A stretch of 64,000 bases of DNA from Rhabdochlamydiaceae bacterium. GTDB taxonomy: Bacteria > Chlamydiota > Chlamydiia > Chlamydiales > Rhabdochlamydiaceae. The DNA is taken from the NCBI GenBank assembly GCA_019745395.1, contig JAIETG010000013.1:62001-126000 (forward strand). Reading direction: 5' to 3'. A model generated the notes under the pieces. The model made no database searches, was not told where the DNA came from, and saw nothing but the letters and a program-made list of their open reading frames with translations. Made by a program: the position numbers and the translations under genes. Positions within the stretch are counted from its first letter, which is position 1. Every line of letters begins with the position of its first letter. Below are positions 22,279 to 30,488 of the stretch, one piece after another.

Positions 22279-24360
22279 TTACTCGATTTCTGGCACAGAC
22301 GAAGGGGGGGAGATGAATGTGATTATGCCGCTTGTCTGAATTGTTCCAGAGTTAATATTTTGTACTCCTGTGATGCTAAGATCGGAGGATCCCACATTAA
22401 AGGTAGAGGTGTTGCTGTTGGAAAGGAGGTATCCGTCGCTATTGGCAACGTTGTTTTCTAGGGAAAGGGTGGAAGTTGCTGTCGTATCGACACTAAAGTA
22501 GAATGGGGTACCAGATTCACTAGCGGAATAGGTTCCGGTGTTGTTCAAGACGTAGAGAAGAGAGTTTGCGGTGACAGAGGTCGTGAAATTAAGACCCTGA
22601 TCTGTTGGGGATTCAAAAAGATTGTCCTTTACGACTGCTATAAGCAAGGAATTAGAGATAGCGGAAAAGCTAAGGGCGTATGGCGCGGAAGCTTGGATGT
22701 CGTGGATGTCATTTCCTTCGAACGAGAGGGAGAGTCGAGAATTATCTCTCGCAGTAATGGTAGATCCGTCTTGGCAGAGGCTCAAATCGTTGAATTCAAT
22801 GATAGCGGTGCTGTTGGAATTGCCTTGAAATAAGAGTTTGAGGTTCTTGGATCCTGGAGTTGGTGGTGTTGAAGTTTGCGGAACTGCATTTCGGAAAACG
22901 TTTCCTTTTATATTTACCAAGGCGTCATTGTTAGTAGCAAGAGAGAGGCCGTTTTGAGAGAGGGAAGTATTAGAGTCGATTTTAATGTTCCCTGCAACAT
23001 TGCTCAAATAAATATCGAAGTCACTAGATCCTGAGAGTTTATTGGATATGCACTGGATGTCGCTAACATTAGACCCTGAAATGCCATGTCCTTTAGAAAT
23101 GATATTAAATCCTTGAACAATATTACTATTAGCTAAAGTTACTGTATTGCCGGTGGTGCTGCTGATAGTTGGCCAGTTGGTTGTTTGAGCGGGGATTTCA
23201 CTTAGCCCAAAAGTAGTAAAGACTAAGAAGGGTAGTCCGCTTCCTTGTAACCATTGACTGTCTTGCAAGGCAATGCCTGCATTCATTCCTAAAGGAGTTC
23301 CCGTTCCTGCATACACATAGATCATTTCGTTTGGAGTGGAATTGTTTTGTGCTGCTAGTAAGGTATTGTAAGGAGTTTCTGCAGTTCCATCTCCGCCAGA
23401 AGCTGTCATATTATCGACAAAGACAATCACAAGATCTTCATGTGTGCGGGGATTTTTTCCTACAGTTTGTGTTTTATGTTTATTTGTTACGATGATTTCA
23501 AAGCGATCGACTGATTCTACAATTCGACTAGCTAAAGAAAGCCGATCGGGGCAAGAAATCCCTTTGGTTCTTGCTTTTACTTTTCCCCCGAAAGGGATAT
23601 TGAAAGCTACTTGACCTTGTACAATCCCTTTGAATAAATTATCATAAGAGGCTTGGCCTTCGATCGAAAAGTATTGAGAAATCGCTGCTTTAAGTTTGAA
23701 AAGGCCGCCCTTGGCTGAATTATTGTAATCCGCAAAGAACATATAGCCGCCTAAGGTTGCGCCAAGCGAGTAGTATTGCTTTTGCAGCAATGTTCTTCCT
23801 AGGGAAGCGTCAACTCCCTTAAAGGCTAACTCTCTTTTTACAGAAAATAGGGCATTGTGACCAGAAAACCCTGTAAAAGAAGTTCCGTAGAGGTTATTTC
23901 GGCAGATAATAGGAAAATAGCCATTAATTCTTCCTTCCCATTTGGCTCCTAAAGCTTCCAATCCAACACCCACTTGTTCAAAAGTGGAGCTGTATGTGCG
24001 GCGGAAGTCAAAAAAACCGTTAACTCCAAAAATAGCGCGTAGAGATTGAGGTTGGTAACGAACTCCAAACCCTGCATTCGCAGCGAGCTTCCCGTTATTG
24101 AATATGTGTGCTCTAGCATCGAAAAAAGGGTGGAAGTTACGAATGTTTGAAAAAGTGAAAAATCCATCTATAGAAGAATAGCCCTCATTGTATCCAATAC
24201 CTCTGCCTTCGCGTTGAGCTGCAGAAATACGAAAGCTTGAAGGATTTTGTAATGAGCACTCTTCTTCTTCCTCGGAAGGAAGGTTTGCGGCCTCCTCAGT
24301 ATATAGAGGAAGTGCGAAGGAAAAACAGATCAGGCCTAAAAGAAGCTGTTTGCTCTGCAT
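22279..24360 (-). CDS. Inverse autotransporter with beta-helix passenger, surface protein
   Basis: A 693-residue exported protein. The ATG at 24360 gives a clean signal peptide (MQSKQLLLGLICFSFALPLYT); an in-frame ATG at 24390 would add ten residues before it, and neither has a Shine-Dalgarno. Residues about 45-280 resemble the intimin/invasin-type beta-barrel, with GVNGFFDFRRTY, VGVGLEALGAKWEGRINGYFP and repeated aromatic beta-strands. The passenger starts around DNMTASGGDGTAETPYNTL, a motif common at the start of right-handed beta-helices, and continues with N- and S-rich repeats (ISNSLLIAVVKDNLFES). Barrel first and passenger last defines the inverse (type Ve) layout. Likely surface-exposed adhesin or immune target. 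Confidence 0.85.
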   Translation of the reverse strand: MQSKQLLLGLICFSFALPLYTEEAANLPSEEEEECSLQNPSSFRISAAQREGRGIGYNEGYSSIDGFFTFSNIRNFHPFFDARAHIFNNGKLAANAGFGVRYQPQSLRAIFGVNGFFDFRRTYSSTFEQVGVGLEALGAKWEGRINGYFPIICRNNLYGTSFTGFSGHNALFSVKRELAFKGVDASLGRTLLQKQYYSLGATLGGYMFFADYNNSAKGGLFKLKAAISQYFSIEGQASYDNLFKGIVQGQVAFNIPFGGKVKARTKGISCPDRLSLASRIVESVDRFEIIVTNKHKTQTVGKNPRTHEDLVIVFVDNMTASGGDGTAETPYNTLLAAQNNSTPNEMIYVYAGTGTPLGMNAGIALQDSQWLQGSGLPFLVFTTFGLSEIPAQTTNWPTISSTTGNTVTLANSNIVQGFNIISKGHGISGSNVSDIQCISNKLSGSSDFDIYLSNVAGNIKIDSNTSLSQNGLSLATNNDALVNIKGNVFRNAVPQTSTPPTPGSKNLKLLFQGNSNSTAIIEFNDLSLCQDGSTITARDNSRLSLSFEGNDIHDIQASAPYALSFSAISNSLLIAVVKDNLFESPTDQGLNFTTSVTANSLLYVLNNTGTYSASESGTPFYFSVDTTATSTLSLENNVANSDGYLLSNSNTSTFNVGSSDLSITGVQNINSGTIQTSGIITFISPPSSVPEIE

Positions 24361-24431
24361 AGCTATCGATGGGTAATGCTTGAAAGGCATTTTATGGCAT
24401 AAAATACAATAAATGGGAACGAATATTTTCT

Positions 24432-24893
24432 TTACAAAAGAAAACTGTTTTTTTGAAGGAAAGCGTCTTTCCAGTAATAGTTGTCTAAAAGACCGCTAGG
24501 ATCTCTTCCTAATAGAATGTAGGCTGCAAAAAGAGCTTCGACGGAAGCAAGTCCTCTGGAGGGGTCAAGGCAGTCGTCTTGTCTGCGAGGATAGGCTGTT
24601 TGCATCTCTTTGGGAAGGCTTCTTGTTATAAAAAGATGCGGCTGGGAGATCTGTTTATACATTACTTCCGCATGTTTCCATGTCCCGTCTATCAGAAAAA
24701 TTCCTAAGGAATCGTCTTCTTTTTGTAAAAGAGGTGCATCTAATGTGAGAAGCAGGTAGCCCGAAAGACTGGGAAGAGGGTTTTGTGGGTATGTGTAAAA
24801 ATGGATGTCCTCTCTGGTTTCCAATCCTCTAAGGCTACATTTTTTTAAATTTTCTCGTCTGTGTCGATAAATAATTGTTGGGGGATATTTCAT
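24432..24893 (-). CDS. DTW/DUF367-like aminocarboxypropyltransferase
   Basis: A 153-residue protein. The core FLIDGTWKHAEVM near residue 85 fits the D-x-T-W motif, and R-GLASVEALFAAYILLG near residue 113 matches the helix that follows in the DTW and Tsr3 (DUF367) families. These SPOUT-like enzymes move the 3-amino-3-carboxypropyl group of S-adenosylmethionine to uridine in tRNA or rRNA. Which RNA is modified here is not known. It overlaps the UvrD gene by ATGA and is the last gene of the rpmH-rnpA-uvrD unit. Confidence 0.75.
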   Translation of the reverse strand: MKYPPTIIYRHRRENLKKCSLRGLETREDIHFYTYPQNPLPSLSGYLLLTLDAPLLQKEDDSLGIFLIDGTWKHAEVMYKQISQPHLFITRSLPKEMQTAYPRRQDDCLDPSRGLASVEALFAAYILLGRDPSGLLDNYYWKDAFLQKNSFLL

Positions 24894-26884
24894 GAAAATT
24901 CCACGGTCTGATAGGAAGTGACTTTCAGGATTTCTTTGGGGATTTCAAATACAAATCGGGAAGGGATTGTTTGTGTCTGTTTTCCCATTTTTTTTCTTTG
25001 TCTAGACATGCTTAAAATTAGATGTTTTTTAGCTCGAGTCATAGCTACGTACATAAGTCTTCTCTCTTCTTCAAGCCCGGCCGATCCTAAACTTTTTTCG
25101 TGAGGCATAATGTGATCTTCTAAGCAAACGAGGAAGCAGGCTTCAAATTCAAGTCCTTTTGCGCTATGAATGGTCATGAGATTGACTTTGTTTTCTCTTT
25201 CTTGTTTGGAAGAGCCTGTATAGTCCTGTGAAGATAAGAGCATTGAGCTTAAAAAATCCTGTAAAGAGGCTTTGTCTTCTGTTTTTTCTTCATAGTTTCG
25301 TATAACGTCTAAGCATTGCGCGACGTTGTCCCATTTAAAAGCTCTCATTTTCTCGCTTTTGGCGTCTTCTTGAATAGCTTTTTTATAACAAATTTCTTCT
25401 AAAAGCCAATGTGCTGTTTCATGAAGCGATTTTTTTTCTTCGTAAAGACGCTTTTTTCCTTCTTTTAGAATCGCAGTAAATTTTTGGATTCCAGAAAAAG
25501 CTTTTGAAGACAGTTTTTCTTGTAGGGCAAAAGAAGATGAGCTGACAGACTCTAACACTTCCCATAAAGAGATGTTCTCAGTTCGATTGTATTGAGTGAG
25601 AAGGTCGAGGCAGGCGTCAGAAATTCCTCTTCTCGGAACATTTAGGATGCGTAAAAGAGCTTCTTGATCTAAGGGATTGGCTAAAACTTTTAGATACGCC
25701 AGTAAATCTTTGACTTCTGCTCTTTCGTAAAATTCAGTGCCTCCAAAGACTTCATAGGGGATTCCTCGTCTCCACTGTCCATCTTCTTCCCAAGAGGCTC
25801 CTAAAAGAGCTGTTTCAAAATTTTGAGAAAGAGCGTTGGAGCGATATAAGATAGCGAAGTCTTTCCACTGTAAGTTTTTGTGCTTTTGTAGGTACAGAAT
25901 TCTTTGTACGACAGCCTGAGCTTCTTCTACTTCATTAGGGGCGTGGAAAATTTGTATGGGATCATTGGATTCTGTACTTCCGCTCCATAGCTGCTTATGG
26001 TGTCTTTCTACGTTATGCGCAATGACGTGATTGGCTGCTTGCAAAATGTTGGGGGTAGATCGGTAGTTTTGCTCTAGTTTTATTTTTGTATTGGATTCGA
26101 AGTGTAGGATGTGTTTTACCTCAGCTCCCCGCCATCCATAGATCGATTGATCGTCGTCCCCAACCACGCATAAATTGCCATATTTTTGGCAGAGAAGTTG
26201 GGCTAGTCTATATTGGACTGGATTTGTGTCTTGGTATTCATCAATCATGATGTATTGAAAGCGCTCTTGAAAACGGTCTAAAATTTGCGGGTGTTCTTCA
26301 AAGAGTTGCACGGTGAGAGTGAGTAGGCTGTCAAAGTCTACTGCGTTGTAGCCTCTCATGCAGAGGTGTAGTTTGTGAAGCAGGTCTTTACTAAAAGAAG
26401 CATACCAGCTTGATGGGTTTTCCTCTTCTTCTAAGGAAGAGAGTCCTTGATTTTTTGCTTGAGTGATTTTATGTATTGTTTTTTCTAGAGAGGGGATGTC
26501 TCCATCTTGTTCCAGCTCGTGGCGAACGATTTGCGACAAAACGCGTCTTACGTCTTTTTCGTCGTATAGGCTGAATTCTGAGGTGAATCCCAGTAAGTGG
26601 ATCTCTTGTCTTAACACATTCATGCAAAAACTGTGAAAGGTACAGAGTGTAACTTGTTTGGCTGTGTTTTTGTCGGTAAAGCGGCCGACGCGTTCTCGCA
26701 TTTCAGCTGCTGCTTTATTGGTGAAAGTGAGGCCTAAGATTGCTGTAGGGGGAACCCCTTCTTTTTGAATGAGATGGGCGATGCGGCAAGCTAATACTGT
26801 AGTCTTGCCGCTTCCGGCCCCAGCTAATACTAGGACTTTTCCTTTAGTAGCTAATACAGCTTTTTTTTGTTCTGAATTTAGCAT
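24890..26884 (-). CDS. uvrD: UvrD/PcrA-type ATP-dependent DNA helicase
   Basis: A 664-residue superfamily 1A helicase. The Walker A AGAGSGKT is at residues 21-28, motif II is DEYQDTNPVQ, motif III includes GDDDQSIYGWRG, motif V VNLMTIHSAKGLEF and motif VI EERRLMYVAMTRAK. It unwinds DNA in excision and mismatch repair, consistent with uvrC and mutS nearby. The ATG at 26884 gives [10 protein letters not shown], the usual family start, and overlaps the rnpA stop by 7 bases; a TTG at 26935 is less likely. Confidence 0.95.
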   Translation of the reverse strand: MLNSEQKKAVLATKGKVLVLAGAGSGKTTVLACRIAHLIQKEGVPPTAILGLTFTNKAAAEMRERVGRFTDKNTAKQVTLCTFHSFCMNVLRQEIHLLGFTSEFSLYDEKDVRRVLSQIVRHELEQDGDIPSLEKTIHKITQAKNQGLSSLEEEENPSSWYASFSKDLLHKLHLCMRGYNAVDFDSLLTLTVQLFEEHPQILDRFQERFQYIMIDEYQDTNPVQYRLAQLLCQKYGNLCVVGDDDQSIYGWRGAEVKHILHFESNTKIKLEQNYRSTPNILQAANHVIAHNVERHHKQLWSGSTESNDPIQIFHAPNEVEEAQAVVQRILYLQKHKNLQWKDFAILYRSNALSQNFETALLGASWEEDGQWRRGIPYEVFGGTEFYERAEVKDLLAYLKVLANPLDQEALLRILNVPRRGISDACLDLLTQYNRTENISLWEVLESVSSSSFALQEKLSSKAFSGIQKFTAILKEGKKRLYEEKKSLHETAHWLLEEICYKKAIQEDAKSEKMRAFKWDNVAQCLDVIRNYEEKTEDKASLQDFLSSMLLSSQDYTGSSKQERENKVNLMTIHSAKGLEFEACFLVCLEDHIMPHEKSLGSAGLEEERRLMYVAMTRAKKHLILSMSRQRKKMGKQTQTIPSRFVFEIPKEILKVTSYQTVEFS

Positions 26885-27318
26885 GAGAGGTGCTTTAAAA
26901 GGTCTTGTATTTCGCTTAGTATAGTCTGTTTGCAAACCTCAGAGCGTGGGAGTCTGGGCATGATGTGTAGACTGAGACCTTTGGGAATGCGGTCATAGCT
27001 TTCCCTAAAGGCTTCTCTTACAACTCTTTTAAACCGATTTCGATCGTGTGCTTTTCCGTATTTTCTGGATACGGTAATCCCTAATCGAGTTCTGTCGGCG
27101 TATAGAGGCGCGCCTTCTTGGTATTGAAAATAGATCGTTTTTCCTGCAAAGCGCTTGCCTTCTTTGCTGATTCTTTGAAACTGTCCTCGGAAAAGGAGTC
27201 TAAGCGCTTTGGGAAAAGAAAGTCCTACGCGGTGGTAAGCTTCTTTCTTCCGATTCTTCTTCTGCGGTTTACTATGAGCCGTCCTTTGGCTGTTTTCATT
27301 CTTTTGCGGAATCCACAT
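26878..27318 (-). CDS. rnpA: Ribonuclease P protein component, overlapping rpmH
   Basis: A 146-residue protein with the RNase P protein core: [42 protein letters not shown] (the RNR motif). It helps the P RNA cut tRNA precursors. The conserved core begins near residue 30, and no ATG, GTG or TTG exists in frame between it and the ATG at 27318. That ATG lies inside rpmH, so the genes share 94 bases in different frames, giving a basic N-terminal extension (KPQKKNRKK). No Shine-Dalgarno is seen, so translation probably depends on rpmH. Confidence 0.9.
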   Translation of the reverse strand: MWIPQKNENSQRTAHSKPQKKNRKKEAYHRVGLSFPKALRLLFRGQFQRISKEGKRFAGKTIYFQYQEGAPLYADRTRLGITVSRKYGKAHDRNRFKRVVREAFRESYDRIPKGLSLHIMPRLPRSEVCKQTILSEIQDLLKHLSC

Positions 27319-27362
27319 GCTTTTTGACGCTTAATTTTGCTTGGTTGATATGTTCTTTTCAT
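27225..27362 (-). CDS. rpmH: 50S ribosomal protein L34
   Basis: A 45-residue protein, [18 protein letters not shown] at the start and [13 protein letters not shown] at the end, all typical of L34. The ATG at 27362 has AGGTG upstream and matches the universal L34 start; a longer frame upstream is not needed. Its last 94 bases are also the start of rnpA in another frame. Confidence 0.97.
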   Translation of the reverse strand: MKRTYQPSKIKRQKACGFRKRMKTAKGRLIVNRRRRIGRKKLTTA

Positions 27363-27450
27363 TAGTGTACACCTGAAATATTTGAAAAAAATTGGCTCTA
27401 GGTTATCCGAAAGCTTCTTATCCATCAACAGAAAAATGTAAATTCTTCGC

Positions 27451-27479
27451 TTGCCAAGAATTCGCTCTCAGCTTATAAC
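27451..27479 (+). promoter_or_regulatory. Predicted promoter of rpmJ-rpsN
   Basis: TTGCCA (27451-27456), 17-base spacer, TATAAC (27474-27479), 38 bases before the rpmJ ATG, in the short region divergent from rpmH. Confidence 0.7.
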
Positions 27480-27516
27480 TGGTGGTAGCTTTTAAATTTT
27501 TAACGGATTTTGACAA

Positions 27517-27654
27517 ATGAAAGTAAGAGCTTCTATTAAAGCGGACCCATCAAAAGGGGACAAAATCGTACGACGCAGAGGTCGAGTCTACGTCATTAAC
27601 AAAACGGATCCAAATCGCAAGCAAAGACAAAAAGGTCCTGCTCGCAAAAAGTAA
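27517..27654 (+). CDS. rpmJ: 50S ribosomal protein L36
   Basis: A 45-residue protein. It begins [20 protein letters not shown] and ends QKGPARKK. It is of the C-minus type: the four zinc-binding residues of the classic L36 (CxxC...C/H) are absent, as also known for the Chlamydia protein and for the E. coli YkgO paralog. Such zinc-free forms do not need zinc. It precedes rpsN by 18 bases. Confidence 0.94.
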   Translation: MKVRASIKADPSKGDKIVRRRGRVYVINKTDPNRKQRQKGPARKK

Positions 27655-27672
27655 CAAAAGAGTATAGGTTTT

Positions 27673-27978
27673 ATGGCAAAAGCATCTTCAATTGCAAGGC
27701 AGAAAAAACGAGAGAGAATGGTTCAGCTTAAGTGGGATAAACGCCAAATGCTGAAAAAAACAATTTTAGACCTTTCTAAGAGTGAAGAGGAGCGTTCTGC
27801 TGCTGTTGTAACTCTCAATAAACTTCCTAAAAATTCTTCTCCTGTTCGTTTGCGCAATCGTTGCCAAATCACCGGAAGATCCAGAGGGACTCTGAGAAAA
27901 TTCAAGCTCTCTCGTCTTTGCTTCCGAGAGATGGCGAACAGAGGATTAATCCCTGGAATTTTCAAAGCCAGCTGGTAG
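27673..27978 (+). CDS. rpsN: 30S ribosomal protein S14
   Basis: A 101-residue S14 of the long, zinc-free type: [17 protein letters not shown] at the start, [21 protein letters not shown] and the C-terminal [11 protein letters not shown] are the family landmarks. Pairing with rpmJ outside the large ribosomal operon is the same as in Chlamydia. It ends only three bases before the end of the convergent GYF_2 gene. Confidence 0.97.
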   Translation: MAKASSIARQKKRERMVQLKWDKRQMLKKTILDLSKSEEERSAAVVTLNKLPKNSSPVRLRNRCQITGRSRGTLRKFKLSRLCFREMANRGLIPGIFKASW

Positions 27979-27981
27979 ATT

Positions 27982-28413
27982 TTAAGGTTCTGATCCCTCT
28001 TGTTTACGAGAGGGAAATATTTCTTCCCATTTTTTCCAATCATGAAATTCTTCAGTCCAAACGTATGTTTGGTTGTGTATCTCTCTTTCTTCCCAAATCT
28101 GTTGTAGTCTGCGTAAACTGACTGGTCCTTTTTGCGTTTCTTTTTCATCTAGATAATACCAAAGGCTTTCTATGGGGAAAGGTAGAGGGGGTGTGGGGGC
28201 TGAAATAATGACAGGGATTTCTGTGGTGGTGTTTTTCTTTTTCTTTTTAAGAATTTTTTGAATTTTAGGGAGGAAAAATAGGAAAACAAGAGCGCTAATG
28301 CCTAAGCAAAAGCAAATTGCAAACCAAAAAAATGGATTTAATTTTCTTTTTTTTGCAAGGAAAGCCCCGCATGAGGCCATAGCAAGAATTAAAAGTAAGC
28401 GTGTTCCTTCCAT
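27982..28413 (-). CDS. Membrane protein with C-terminal GYF_2 domain
   Basis: A 143-residue protein. Two hydrophobic segments (LLLILAMASCGAFLA and FWFAICFCLGISALVFLFFL) lie at the N-terminus. Residues about 84-138 carry WYYLDEKETQKGPVSLRRLQ and a later TYVWTEEFHDWKKW, the pattern of the GYF_2 domain, a small module thought to bind peptides. The domain should face the cytoplasm if the two segments form a hairpin. Chlamydial genomes carry several such proteins; function unknown. Divergent from the Asp23-like gene. Confidence 0.78.
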   Translation of the reverse strand: MEGTRLLLILAMASCGAFLAKKRKLNPFFWFAICFCLGISALVFLFFLPKIQKILKKKKKNTTTEIPVIISAPTPPLPFPIESLWYYLDEKETQKGPVSLRRLQQIWEEREIHNQTYVWTEEFHDWKKWEEIFPSRKQEGSEP

Positions 28414-28489
28414 GATCTACCTTTTCTCAAATAAGTTTTTCGGCTATGATAATACCAAAAAGCAGGATTAAACACGAGGAGCGCCTTTT

Positions 28490-28924
28490 ATGGATAACCC
28501 ACTGAAGCACATAGATACGAAAGAAATAGAACTTCCAGATACAGTATTTATTCGAGATATTGAAAGCAGAGTTTTTCAATCCATTACTGTACAGTGTCTT
28601 TCTAAAATTGCAGGGGTTTCCCTTCTTGAAGGCACTTTTATTGATAGTTTACTCGGAAGAGACTCTAGCGAGCGGATTAAAGGAATTCATGTAGATCAGG
28701 ACTCTAAAAACCATTCTGTGCAAATCAAAGTTGAAATTAACGTGGCATATGGGGTCGCAATTCCGGGAAAAGCGGAAGAAGTGCAGCAAAAGATAGCTGA
28801 AGAAGTTAGCTGTTTTACTGGTCTTCATGTGGGGTCAGTACATGTGGTCTTTAAAAACTTAATTCCGTGTAAGCAATCTCTAGAAGATTCCTCTAAGAAA
28901 GAGCTGGAATGCGTTGAAGTCTAG
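28490..28924 (+). CDS. Asp23/Gls24 family protein
   Basis: A 144-residue protein. The stretch IAGVSLLEGTF...IKGIHVDQ...SVQIKVEINVAYGVAIPGKAEE...VHVVFKNL follows the beta-alpha pattern of Asp23/Gls24 (DUF322) proteins, which in Firmicutes are envelope-stress and membrane-associated proteins. A Shine-Dalgarno (GAGGAG) precedes the ATG. Single-gene unit ended by a strong terminator. Role in chlamydiae unknown. Confidence 0.75.
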   Translation: MDNPLKHIDTKEIELPDTVFIRDIESRVFQSITVQCLSKIAGVSLLEGTFIDSLLGRDSSERIKGIHVDQDSKNHSVQIKVEINVAYGVAIPGKAEEVQQKIAEEVSCFTGLHVGSVHVVFKNLIPCKQSLEDSSKKELECVEV

Positions 28925-28956
28925 TCTGGTATTTTTTTATTCGTAAGAAACGTAAT

Positions 28957-29003
28957 CCGGCATAGGTCTCTAATTTTTTCAGAGATCTATGCCGGTTTTT
29001 TTT
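28957..29003 (+). terminator. Strong intrinsic terminator
   Basis: Arms 28957-28971 and 28981-28995 form a 15-bp stem (one G-T pair) and are followed by eight T. It ends the Asp23-like gene. Confidence 0.93.
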
Positions 29004-29133
29004 GTCTTTTTTAAAAAAAATTGGAGTTTTCGGGAAGGAAAAGAATGAGGAAAAAAAAACGGGGCGCGAGATGTTTCAGTTTTTTTAGCGTTGATTCAGT
29101 ATTTAGAGGTGGAGGAAAAAGAGAGGTTAAGAA

Positions 29134-29153
29134 GGGGGAGAAGTTCCTCCCCC
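29134..29153 (-). terminator. Hairpin after the porin gene
   Basis: GGGGGAG pairs with CTCCCCC around a 6-base loop, 17 bases past the porin stop. The following T content on the minus strand is low (TTCTTAACC), so termination efficiency is uncertain. Confidence 0.55.
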
Positions 29154-29169
29154 TGGAATTTCTTGAAAA

Positions 29170-30228
29170 TTAGAAATCAAATCGTAGACGTACAGTCAAT
29201 CCTTGTAGTACGAGATTTCCTCCTGGAGCTAAAGAATTATTCCAAGAAAATTGGTTTTGGTTAAACCAGATTTGCTCTTCCCAGCCAGCTTGTGCAGAAA
29301 AGTGGAAGCGATTGTTATAAAACCATTGGTCTTTGCGCAATCCTAAAGCAAGTTCCAGTACAGGAGATGCTGTATGAATTTGGTTAGAAAAGGAAACTGG
29401 AGTAACCGTTGCTGTAGGAAGATTTGCTGTATCTGTTCTATGAGTGTGGAATTGTCCCCAAAGAGCTGAAACTGCTACGTCTCCGAAAAGACTCCATGTT
29501 CCGGCAATGTGCCATCCCATATTGCAACCTGAGCGAATGCCAACTCCCATAAAGCTGTTTTTCATTTTTCTTGTGTATTGGAAAGGATCAGAGCTTATTA
29601 TGCCTGAGTAGGCGGAATTGTTATGTTGGTTTTGCCAAGTTCCTTTTAGTCCTGTAAATGGTCTTAAAGAGAGGAATTTACTGATGTAAAAATTACGGCC
29701 CAGTTCCCAGTCTATCACATTGAAGTGCAGTCTCCACACGGCGCTAGCGCTTGTAAAATAGTCTGTGGGAGCCAAGGTAATATAGGGACTAAAGGAAGGA
29801 GTCAGGCCAGATCCTTCTCCACCTTGAACCGATCCTTTATTATGGTTGGATTGAAACCATGTGTAATTAAAAGAGGAATCCCAATAGTCGTGTCCAAAAC
29901 TAAAACCGAGCCCCGCTTTGAAACCTGTACGAAATTTGTATTTCATTTCAGCGGTGCTTCCAGATCCAGTGCTTACGAGATTATTGTTTGTAAATCCAGT
30001 AGAGGCATAGGCCATGTTATCTTGTCTAGCCGTCCAATAGATGTAATCTCCAGTCAAAAATACACCGCAGCCATCAATCACGCGCGGCCCTGCGCTGGGA
30101 GTAACATCATGATAGATGCTAGGGTAGTCGATAAGTTTTCCTTCCGGAATGATCGTTTCGTTATCATAGGAAGAGTCTGCATACGCTATACAAGTAAAGA
30201 GTAGGGGAGTTAACAGCAGTTTTTTCAT
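29170..30228 (-). CDS. MOMP-like outer membrane beta-barrel protein
   Basis: A 352-residue protein. The signal peptide is MKKLLLTPLLFTCIAYA. The mature part starts with the cysteine-containing segment GCGVFLTGDYIYWTARQDNMAYA, a pattern I know from the MOMP-like/Lpg1974 pore-forming family of Legionella and environmental chlamydiae. Alternating aromatic beta-strands follow (FTGLKGTWQNQ, WHIAGTWSLFGDVAVSALWG) and the chain ends VRLRFDF, with a terminal phenylalanine for barrel insertion. It should be a porin or adhesin of the outer membrane. It is a single-gene unit with its own hairpin downstream. Confidence 0.85.
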   Translation of the reverse strand: MKKLLLTPLLFTCIAYADSSYDNETIIPEGKLIDYPSIYHDVTPSAGPRVIDGCGVFLTGDYIYWTARQDNMAYASTGFTNNNLVSTGSGSTAEMKYKFRTGFKAGLGFSFGHDYWDSSFNYTWFQSNHNKGSVQGGEGSGLTPSFSPYITLAPTDYFTSASAVWRLHFNVIDWELGRNFYISKFLSLRPFTGLKGTWQNQHNNSAYSGIISSDPFQYTRKMKNSFMGVGIRSGCNMGWHIAGTWSLFGDVAVSALWGQFHTHRTDTANLPTATVTPVSFSNQIHTASPVLELALGLRKDQWFYNNRFHFSAQAGWEEQIWFNQNQFSWNNSLAPGGNLVLQGLTVRLRFDF

Positions 30229-30391
30229 AAAAAAATCCTTATTCTAGTAAACAGTATTTAAAGCATCGCACATCATGAAAAATGCATGAGTAAAAAGCAA
30301 ATAGCATTTACTGTTTATGGAATTTTTTTTTATGGATTTTTGGGCTTGGAGTTCTTAGTGGAAGGCTAATCTAGATGCTGAGTTTTGAAAA

Positions 30392-30425
30392 GAAGGAAAG
30401 TGGCACGTACATGCCATTTTCCTTC
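30392..30425 (-). terminator. Terminator of the 189-residue protein gene
   Basis: A 14-bp stem (GAAGGAAAGTGGCA with TGCCATTTTCCTTC, one G-T pair) around CGTACA. On the minus strand it is followed by TTTTC; on the plus strand by seven T, so it could work both ways. Confidence 0.78.
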
Positions 30426-30488
30426 AAGTTTTTTTGTAATTCGTATTCTTTCAGTAAAGAGGTGAATTTCCTGAAAATCGAAAAACTA

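Noticed and set aside
22304-22310. Runs of seven G in several genes (also near 19681, 32268, 44450, 48577, 60431)
   Set aside because: Seven-base runs are frequent in this window, so on their own they do not suggest slippage control.
27363-27516. Possible replication origin between rpmH and rpmJ
   Set aside because: TTATCC occurs twice (near 27398 and 27418) but neither is a full DnaA box, there is no dnaA or dnaN beside it, and the rpmH region is not the known origin site in chlamydiae.
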